A program made the position numbers and the translations under genes. A stretch of DNA of 5,082 nucleotides from Thermoleophilia bacterium. Its GTDB lineage: Bacteria > Actinomycetota > Thermoleophilia > Gaiellales > SKUG01. Below are positions 1 through 5,082 of the stretch, one piece after another. The notes beneath the pieces are model-generated. The model was not told the DNA's origin, did not search any database, and worked only from the letters and a program-made list of their open reading frames with translations. The DNA lies in contig JAGQUL010000187.1 in assembly GCA_020438525.1 (NCBI GenBank), forward strand, positions 1 through 5,082, written 5' to 3'. How positions within the stretch are numbered: the stretch's first letter is position 1; every line of letters begins with the position of its first letter.

Positions 1-2
1 CG

Positions 3-551
3 GCGCAGTGCACCGACGAGCGCGTCAACCAGGTCACCCCCGCACTGTTCGAGGCCTACCCCACGCCGGCCTCGATGGCGAGTGCGCCGCTCGACGACCT
101 CGAGCGGCTCGTGCAGCCCACGGGCTTCTTCCGCCAGAAGGCGAGGAACATCCTCGCGGCCGCGCAGCGGATCGTGGACGCGTACGAAGGCGAGGTCCCC
201 GACACGGTCGCGGAGCTGACCACGCTCCCGGGGGCCGCCCGCAAGACCGCCAACGTGGTCGTGTCGGCATGCTTTCCCGAGAACGCCGAGGGCATCGCGG
301 TCGACACGCACGTGCAGCGGATCGCCCGGCGGCTCGGGTGGACGCGTTCGTGGGAGCCGCCGAAGGTCGAGCAGGATCTGCTCAGGCTGGTCGACCGGTC
401 GGAGTGGAACCACCTGACGCACCTGCTGATCGACCATGGACGCGCGGTCTGTCGCGCGCCACGACCGCTGTGCGACGAGTGTCCGGAATCGATCGCCGGC
501 GAGTGTCCGTCACGAGATCGGCTTCCGCGACCGGCGCGACGCGGCCGCTGA
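3..551 (+). CDS. nth: Endonuclease III, 5'-truncated by window edge
   Basis: DNA glycosylase/AP lyase of base excision repair, which by family knowledge removes oxidised pyrimidines and nicks abasic sites. The frame is open from position 3, so the ATG at 75 is internal; 182 residues are visible. They begin at AQCTDERVNQVTP, matching the conserved SAQ-x-TD segment near residue 40 of E. coli Nth (211 aa), so about 40 residues lie outside. Counting from the first visible residue: helix-hairpin-helix LPGAARKTAN at 75-84 with catalytic Lys81; VDTH at 100-103 with catalytic Asp101; LIDHGRAVC at 142-150; cysteines 150, 157, 160 and 168 for the [4Fe-4S] cluster. The hairpin's second Gly is Ala, and the last cysteine spacing is X7 instead of the usual X5. 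A short basic tail ends at TGA 549-551. AQCTD and the KVEQDLLRLV...EW segment suggest an Nth subgroup distinct from the E. coli protein (recollection). MutY is less likely, as no extra C-terminal domain follows. It converges on the helicase gene. Confidence 0.95.
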   Translation, partial: AQCTDERVNQVTPALFEAYPTPASMASAPLDDLERLVQPTGFFRQKARNILAAAQRIVDAYEGEVPDTVAELTTLPGAARKTANVVVSACFPENAEGIAVDTHVQRIARRLGWTRSWEPPKVEQDLLRLVDRSEWNHLTHLLIDHGRAVCRAPRPLCDECPESIAGECPSRDRLPRPARRGR

Positions 552-564
552 TCCGGACGGTCAG
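548..564. other. Imperfect inverted repeat across convergent stop codons
   Basis: The only non-coding bases between nth and the helicase gene are 552-560. The arms CTGATC (548-553) and GGTCAG (559-564) could pair around a 5-base loop, with one G-U wobble in the plus-strand RNA and an A-C mismatch in the minus-strand RNA. Each arm contains one of the two opposed TGA stop codons, so part of the symmetry is an automatic result of convergent TGA codons. No T-tract follows on either strand, so this is not a typical intrinsic terminator. Confidence 0.3.
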
Positions 565-3500
565 GGAAGCTCGGCCGGCTCCGGTTCGGTGCCGTCGGCC
601 GACACCGACCACGACCACGCTCGCGACGGGTCGTCGAGCGCGACGAGGGTGACGACGACGCCTGCTGCACCGGTTGCGGTCGCCACGTGGGCGTAGCGGC
701 CGAGCTGCTCGCCGTGGCGGTCGAGTGCCTGGGCTGCGGTGTCGGGAAGCGTCGACTTCCAGTCGACGATCCACCAGCGACCGTCCTCGAACACCGCGAG
801 GGCGTCGATCCGGCCGGCGTCGACGTCGGCGACGCTCGCCGCGACGTCGTGACCCGGAACGGCGCGGGATCCGACTCGTCCGCCGACGCGCGCGACGTAG
901 GGAACCTCGGAGCGTGCGCCGAGCTCCACGAGCCGCGTGAACGGGGCCGATTCCACGACCGGAGCGAGGCGCTCGCGCATGGTGTCGGTGAGCCACGGTC
1001 CATGCTCGGGATCGAGCAGCTGGTCGCGTGGCGTGCCGGTGCGTGCCGCGTCGAGCAGTCGTGCGACTGCGTCGTGGAGTCGGGTGCCCTCGAGCTGTCG
1101 CCACTCGGCGGTTCGACCGCCGAGCACCGAGTCGCGCAGCATCGAGCGCAGCACCGCAGGATCCACTGCGTCCGTGGTGCGGGCAGCGACCGGTGTGCCG
1201 GTCCCCGGTCCGTGCTCGGCGAAGTCGACCCCGGCGGCAAGCCGTGCGGTATCACGACGGGAGTCGAGCACCGGACTCGGCTCGAGTCGTGGCGGGGCGG
1301 TGTCGACCTGGACCAGCCCGTCGAGCGCGCGGCTGGTGCGGTCGGCACCGCCGAGATCGTCGGGCAGCTCGAGCGCATCGCGCAGCCAGCCTAGCGCGCC
1401 GGCCATCGCCCGGGGCGATCCCGACCTGGTCGGCACGAAGTTCCAGCGACCGGTGACGTAGAGGTGGGTCCGTGCACGGGTCATCGCGACGTACCACAGG
1501 CGCAGGGACTCCTCGCGCTCGGCCGCGGTGTCGTCGTCCTTCAGCCGTTCCAGGGTCGGGGTCGCCACGCATCGCCCGTCGGGCTTCGGCAGGGCGACGT
1601 GCACGGTGCCCGATGCATCGACGCGCGGGGTGGGCACGCTGCCCGATCGTGCGATGTCGCGCGCAGCGGCCTCGATCACGAACACGTGCGGGAACTCGAG
1701 CCCCTTGGAGGCATGGATCGTCATCAGGCGGATCGCGCCGGCATGCTCGTCGGCGATGCTGGCCTCCCCCACGCGGGCGTCGTTGCGCTGTGACGCGACG
1801 AACTCGAGGAATCCGCTCACGTCGCGCACGCCGACCTGCGCGGCGCTCGCGGCGAGCTCCACGAGGCGTCGAAGGTTGGCGACGCGCACTGCGCCGTCGG
1901 GCTCGATCGACGCGCCGAGCTCGAGGCGCGGCATGCGGGCGATGCGCGCGACGAGCTGCACGAGGGTGCTTCGCTGGGCGTCGATCGTGAGCTCCGACAC
2001 GAGGTCGGCGAGCATCCTCGCACCGTCGTGCTCGCTGGCGGATGCTGCGTCGAGCAACGGCACCTGTCGCTCGCGCGCGGCCTGGGCGAGCTCGCCGAGC
2101 TGGGTCCAGTCCAGGCGCGCGACGGGTCCGGCGAGCGCGGCGAGCGCAGCGTGGTCGTCGCGGCGGTTTCGCACGAGCGCGAGCAGCGCGAGCACGTCGC
2201 GAACGTCACGCTGGTCGTAGAAGCCGCTCGATGCGTCGCGCAGCACAGGCAGCCCCCACGCACGCAGCGCACGCTCGTAGTGGTCGACGCCCGTGCCACG
2301 TGCGTAGAGCAGCGCGATCGATCCGGGATCGGCGCCGTCCTGCACGAGCTGTGCGACGCGTTCTGCGACGCGTCGAGCCTCGCGCTCGCGGGGATCGAGG
2401 TGTCGGGTCGCTTCCGGCTCGTCGTCGGCTGGCTGCTCGGGCACGACGATCAGGTCGACGCTGGGTCCCGGGTGCGCACGTTGCTCGTCGGTGCCCGGAA
2501 TCACCGGCTCGTAGCGATCGCCGAACAGCTCCTCGCTCGAGAAGATGCGGTTCACCACGTCGAGCACGGGCGCGACCGAGCGGAAGTTCTCGCGCATCGG
2601 CACGACGCGGTTGTGCTCGGTGTCGCTGCGGCGTGCGCGGAACACGTCGACGTCCGCGCCTCGGAAGCGGTAGATCGACTGCCACTCGTCGCCGACCATG
2701 AACAGGCGGTCGCCGCCGATCGCGTCGAGCAGCTCGTACTGGCGCGCGTTCGTGTCCTGGAACTCGTCGACGAGCAGCATCCCCCATCGGCCTCGCAGCT
2801 CGCTTCGAACGTCGGGGATCCTCGCCGCCTCCACCGCGAGCCGCTCGAGGTCGTCGAAGGAGATCCGACCGACCGTTCGCTTGCGCCGCTCGACCTGGGC
2901 GTGGAACGCGCGCCACAGCCGGTCGAAGGCGATCGTGCAGCGGCGAGCCGCATCGGTGTCGACGAGCGGCTCGCCCGTCTTCGCGTCGAGGATCGCCGAC
3001 ACGTCATCGGAATCGACCAGGTGCGCGGTGCCGTTGCCCTGCGCGGCGATCGAGTAGATGCTGCGGAGGGTCGCCTCGATCCGCTCGTCGCCCGTTCGTG
3101 CGCGCAGCCAGTGCACGTCGGGGTCGTCGCCGAGCTCGTCAAGGACGTGGCGCATCGACTCGCGCAGGATCCAGGCGTGCTGTGCCTCGTCGAGCTGTCC
3201 CACGTCGGGATCCACCCCGACTGCCGCGCCGTGCAGGCGCAGGATCGCGGCGCACAGGGAGTGGATCGTGCCGATCCGTGCCAGTTCGAGCTGGGCAAGC
3301 ACGTCGTGTGCGTCGAGCTCGACGAGCCGATCGGCGATCCGGCCGCGCATCTCCTGCGCGGCCTTCTCGGTGAAGGTCACCGCGCAGACCTGTGCGGCGT
3401 CGATCTCGCCGTCGGCAAGCGCGGATGCGACGAGCTCGGTGAGCACGCTGGTCTTGCCGCTGCCGGCCGCTGCGGCCACGAGCGTGCGGGACCGGGATTC

Positions 3501-3584
3501 GATCGCCTCGCGCTGGGCAGGCGTCCAGGCCCTGCCGCTCGTCGGGGCAAGCTCGACGTGGATGTCGCCGGGGGTCGTGGTCAT
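561..3584 (-). CDS. UvrD/Rep-type helicase with RecB-like nuclease (AddA/AdnB-like)
   Basis: Predicted cytoplasmic ATP-dependent motor and nuclease subunit of a double-strand-break resection complex; complete at 1007 aa. SF1A motifs in order: Q-motif WTPAQREAI at 20-28; Walker A AAAAGSGKT at 37-45; motif Ia TFTEKAAQEM at 70-79; TIHSLC at 106-111; Walker B LLVDEFQDTN at 270-279; motif III GDEWQSIYRFRGAD at 298-311; motif IV MRENFRS at 330-336; motif V MTIHASKGLEF at 621-631; motif VI WYVAMTRARTHLYV at 697-710. After a linker of about 120 residues comes a RecB-type PD-(D/E)XK nuclease: His837 (TRLHDAV), Asp927 (GRIDAL), Asp941 and Lys943 (VDWKS), Gln960 and Tyr964 (EQLGRYAH). All expected catalytic residues are present. 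There is no four-cysteine iron-sulfur set, as in AddA. The ATG at 3584 is supported by a Shine-Dalgarno-like GAAGGG and a 4-base ATGA overlap with the upstream partner gene. It is shorter than B. subtilis AddA (about 1230 aa) and somewhat shorter than mycobacterial AdnB (about 1100). AddA versus AdnB is unresolved; a plain UvrD or PcrA is excluded by the nuclease domain. Confidence 0.93.
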   Translation of the reverse strand: MTTTPGDIHVELAPTSGRAWTPAQREAIESRSRTLVAAAAGSGKTSVLTELVASALADGEIDAAQVCAVTFTEKAAQEMRGRIADRLVELDAHDVLAQLELARIGTIHSLCAAILRLHGAAVGVDPDVGQLDEAQHAWILRESMRHVLDELGDDPDVHWLRARTGDERIEATLRSIYSIAAQGNGTAHLVDSDDVSAILDAKTGEPLVDTDAARRCTIAFDRLWRAFHAQVERRKRTVGRISFDDLERLAVEAARIPDVRSELRGRWGMLLVDEFQDTNARQYELLDAIGGDRLFMVGDEWQSIYRFRGADVDVFRARRSDTEHNRVVPMRENFRSVAPVLDVVNRIFSSEELFGDRYEPVIPGTDEQRAHPGPSVDLIVVPEQPADDEPEATRHLDPREREARRVAERVAQLVQDGADPGSIALLYARGTGVDHYERALRAWGLPVLRDASSGFYDQRDVRDVLALLALVRNRRDDHAALAALAGPVARLDWTQLGELAQAARERQVPLLDAASASEHDGARMLADLVSELTIDAQRSTLVQLVARIARMPRLELGASIEPDGAVRVANLRRLVELAASAAQVGVRDVSGFLEFVASQRNDARVGEASIADEHAGAIRLMTIHASKGLEFPHVFVIEAAARDIARSGSVPTPRVDASGTVHVALPKPDGRCVATPTLERLKDDDTAAEREESLRLWYVAMTRARTHLYVTGRWNFVPTRSGSPRAMAGALGWLRDALELPDDLGGADRTSRALDGLVQVDTAPPRLEPSPVLDSRRDTARLAAGVDFAEHGPGTGTPVAARTTDAVDPAVLRSMLRDSVLGGRTAEWRQLEGTRLHDAVARLLDAARTGTPRDQLLDPEHGPWLTDTMRERLAPVVESAPFTRLVELGARSEVPYVARVGGRVGSRAVPGHDVAASVADVDAGRIDALAVFEDGRWWIVDWKSTLPDTAAQALDRHGEQLGRYAHVATATGAAGVVVTLVALDDPSRAWSWSVSADGTEPEPAELP

Positions 3585-5082
3585 GGCGCATGCCCTTCGC
3601 CGATCCGACAGATCGACTGCAGCCGGCAGTAGGTCGGACAGTCGGCAGGATCGTCGAGTGGACGGACGATGCCCGCGCGCAGGTCACGCACCGTGTCGCG
3701 CACGAGCTCGAGTGCGGAATCGAGCAGCTCGTCGGTCGCGTCCGGGGAGAGCGTGCGCTTTCCCTTGGCGACGTAGCCGCGGTCGCGCAGCTCGTGCGTG
3801 ATCGCCCCGCTCGGCGCGCCGGCTCCGGTCACTGCCCGGTAGAGCGCGCCGATCGGCTCCACCGGCGAACCCGGTTGCCGAAGCGCGAGCCAGTAGACGA
3901 GCAGCTGCAGGTGACGGTCGGCGATCAGCTTCGACGCCGGGCGATCGCTCGAGCCGTACTTGTAGTCGTGGAGCACGACCTCGCTGCCGTGGTGGTCGAT
4001 CCGGTCGATCCGTCCGACGAGCTCGACGTCGTCGATGCGCAGCCCGGCGGCGACGGCGTCGGTCGCCTCGGTCCCGAACTCACGCTCGGTCTCGACCAGG
4101 TCCGGCACGGGCCAGTCACGTTCCGCGTCGACGAGCGTCACGACGTGTTCGACGATCCGGTCGATCCGGCTCGGGTGCAGCACGGCCGCCCCGTCGACCT
4201 CGTCGAGCACCGTGGGAACCAGCGCTCGGGCGAGCGTCCGCAGCTCGTCGATCGGCGGCAGCTCGCCGGTCCTGACCTGCGGCACGAGCGACTGCAGCAG
4301 GCGATGCGCGACGAGTCCGTCGACGATCCTGCTGCGGTCGTCGTCGGGGTCGGACGCGCGCAGACGGCGCTCGATGTACCACTTGGCGGAGCAGATCGAG
4401 TACTGCTCCAGCTCGGTCACGCTGATCGTGGGGCGCTCGACGATCGCCTGCGCAACCGTGCCGTGCAGCTGCTGCTCGCGAGGTCGGCGGCGCGCCCGGT
4501 GGAGCGTCTCGCGCAGCTCCTCGTCGATGCCCGCCAGGTCGATGCCGTCGCCGATCGCCCGTGCTGCCGCGATCGGGCGTTCGGCGGCGATCAGCACGCG
4601 TGCCGGTTCCACGACCACCTCGCCGAGCCGGCGGGTACGCAGGGGTGCGTCGGGCAGGAGCCGGCGAAGCTCCTGCCAGCCCGGTGACGGTGCCTGGTGA
4701 CCGCCGTCGCTGCCGGCGGCCTGACGCACGACCCGGAGCGTCCGGCGGGCGCGGGTCACGGCAAGATGGAGCAGGTCACGGCCGGCAGCGGGCGCGTCGG
4801 ATTCATGGTCGACCCGCGCGCGGAACGCAGCGAGGTGCATCCCTCGGAGCACCACTGCGTCCCATGCGATGCTGCGCAGGTCGTCCAGCGACGCGATCAC
4901 GACGGTCCCCGAGTCGGAACGGTCGGGCGTTGCCAGCACGAGCGCGGCGAGCGCGTCGCGCAGGTCGCGCACGCCGATCCCTCGGTCGCCGCCGGCGGCG
5001 ACGACGAGCCCTTCGAGCAGCGCCGCCACGCCGCGCAGCAGGTCGAGCTCGCCGAGGTCGGCGGGGTGCAGCGATGCCAGCA
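3581..5082 (-). CDS. AddB/AdnA-like iron-sulfur RecB-family nuclease subunit, 5'-truncated
   Basis: Predicted partner of the downstream helicase-nuclease. The frame stays open to the right edge, so the GTG at 5029 is an internal Val codon; 499 residues are visible, numbered here from the Leu codon at 5080-5078. Residues 59-80 (TVVIASLDDLRSIAWDAVVL...) sit where SF1 motif V belongs but lack its usual HxxKGLE. Residues 102-113 (LLHLAVTRARRT) retain motif VI with its arginines. A poorly conserved linker follows. The nuclease starts at SVTELEQYSIC (220-230) and contains His259 (VAHRLL), Asp359 (VGRIDRID), Asp372 and Lys374 (HDYKYG), and Gln392 and Tyr396 (QLLVYW). Cys230 together with Cys481, Cys485 and Cys491 (CPTYCRLQSIC) should bind a [4Fe-4S] cluster that pins the nuclease fold, as in AddB; Cas4-type nucleases share this arrangement. 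The spacing C-X3-C-X5-C differs from the usual C-X2-C-X5-C. The stop TGA at 3583-3581 overlaps the next gene's ATG. AddB and AdnA cannot be separated without the missing N-terminal motor half. A lone Cas4-like nuclease is unlikely given the helicase tail. Confidence 0.88.
   Translation of the reverse strand, partial: LASLHPADLGELDLLRGVAALLEGLVVAAGGDRGIGVRDLRDALAALVLATPDRSDSGTVVIASLDDLRSIAWDAVVLRGMHLAAFRARVDHESDAPAAGRDLLHLAVTRARRTLRVVRQAAGSDGGHQAPSPGWQELRRLLPDAPLRTRRLGEVVVEPARVLIAAERPIAAARAIGDGIDLAGIDEELRETLHRARRRPREQQLHGTVAQAIVERPTISVTELEQYSICSAKWYIERRLRASDPDDDRSRIVDGLVAHRLLQSLVPQVRTGELPPIDELRTLARALVPTVLDEVDGAAVLHPSRIDRIVEHVVTLVDAERDWPVPDLVETEREFGTEATDAVAAGLRIDDVELVGRIDRIDHHGSEVVLHDYKYGSSDRPASKLIADRHLQLLVYWLALRQPGSPVEPIGALYRAVTGAGAPSGAITHELRDRGYVAKGKRTLSPDATDELLDSALELVRDTVRDLRAGIVRPLDDPADCPTYCRLQSICRIGEGHAP
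3593..3598 (-). promoter_or_regulatory. Ribosome binding site for the helicase-nuclease gene
   Basis: On the minus strand GAAGGG (3598 to 3593) lies 8 bases before the ATG at 3584-3582. It is a partial match to the Shine-Dalgarno consensus at a good distance. It lies within the last codons of the upstream gene, whose stop overlaps the ATG (ATGA, 3584-3581). This arrangement decides the start choice and suggests translational coupling, which would keep the two subunits in similar amounts. Confidence 0.5.

Noticed and set aside
75..77. ATG as the start of nth
   Set aside because: Conserved Nth sequence (AQCTDERVNQVTP) continues in frame upstream to the window edge, so this Met is internal and the gene is cut by the window.
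541..548. 8-base palindrome GCGGCCGC at the end of nth
   Set aside because: It is simply a chance restriction-site-like palindrome in GC-rich coding sequence (codons before the stop), with no second copy or associated structure.
548..564. Intrinsic bidirectional terminator between the convergent genes
   Set aside because: The stem is only about six pairs with a wobble or mismatch, partly produced by the two TGA codons, and no T-tract follows on either strand.
8..652. Plus-strand frame of 214 codons overlapping nth in another frame
   Set aside because: Arg/Ala/Gly-rich low-complexity product; the nth frame explains the region with conserved catalytic residues.
56..1378. Minus-strand frame of 440 codons spanning the nth gene and the 3' end of the helicase gene
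   Set aside because: It runs through two well-supported genes and the gap between them in another frame, is extremely rich in Ser, Arg, Pro and Thr, and has no family resemblance.
2028..3632. Very long plus-strand open frame (534 codons) opposite the helicase gene
   Set aside because: It lies wholly antisense to a gene with clear SF1 motifs, shows no recognisable motif, and is rich in Arg, Ala, Val and Glu as expected when GC-ending codons are read backwards. Lack of stops is explained by base composition.
3590..4687. Long plus-strand open frame (365 codons) opposite the AddB/AdnA-like gene
   Set aside because: It is antisense to the conserved nuclease domain, has no recognisable domain and the same compositional bias; judged a shadow frame.
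5027..5029. GTG as the start of the AddB/AdnA-like gene
   Set aside because: The frame is open to the edge, and a start here would leave only a fragment of the helicase tail before the nuclease, so Val is taken as internal.

Overview
The window is a densely coding, high-GC stretch of a bacterial chromosome. G/C dominates third codon positions, and many long antisense reading frames exist only because of that bias. The protein families and their wording, such as a helicase motif III reading GDEWQSIYRFRGADV, are most reminiscent of Actinomycetota, possibly an Acidimicrobiia-like or Thermoleophilia-like lineage. That placement is inference from remembered family patterns, not from a search.

Layout, left to right. 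(1) Positions 3-551, + strand: the 3' part of an endonuclease III (nth) gene, cut by the left edge. It keeps the helix-hairpin-helix, the catalytic Lys and Asp, and a four-Cys iron-sulfur loop with unusual spacing. (2) Positions 552-560: a 9-base gap between two convergent stop codons. (3) Positions 561-3584, - strand: a complete 1007-residue UvrD/Rep-type (SF1A) helicase fused to a C-terminal RecB-type nuclease, i.e. an AddA/AdnB-like subunit. (4) Positions 3581-5082, - strand: the 3' part of a partner gene, cut by the right edge. It encodes a degenerate SF1 helicase tail followed by a RecB-type nuclease framed by four cysteines, i.e. an AddB/AdnA-like subunit. Its stop codon overlaps the start of the helicase gene in an ATGA.

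The two minus-strand genes look like a translationally coupled operon for a two-subunit helicase-nuclease that resects DNA double-strand breaks. One subunit has a complete motor plus a nuclease. The other has a decayed motor, at least in the visible part, plus an iron-sulfur nuclease. Endonuclease III acts in base excision repair and is a convergent neighbour, not part of the same transcript. The window is thus a small DNA-repair neighbourhood.

I see no RNA gene, mobile element, CRISPR array, origin or convincing terminator, and no gene-free stretch longer than 9 bases. I found no evidence for a previously undescribed system. The points worth checking are the cysteine spacings of both iron-sulfur motifs, the decay of motor motif V in the AddB-like protein, and the AddAB-versus-AdnAB identity of the pair.
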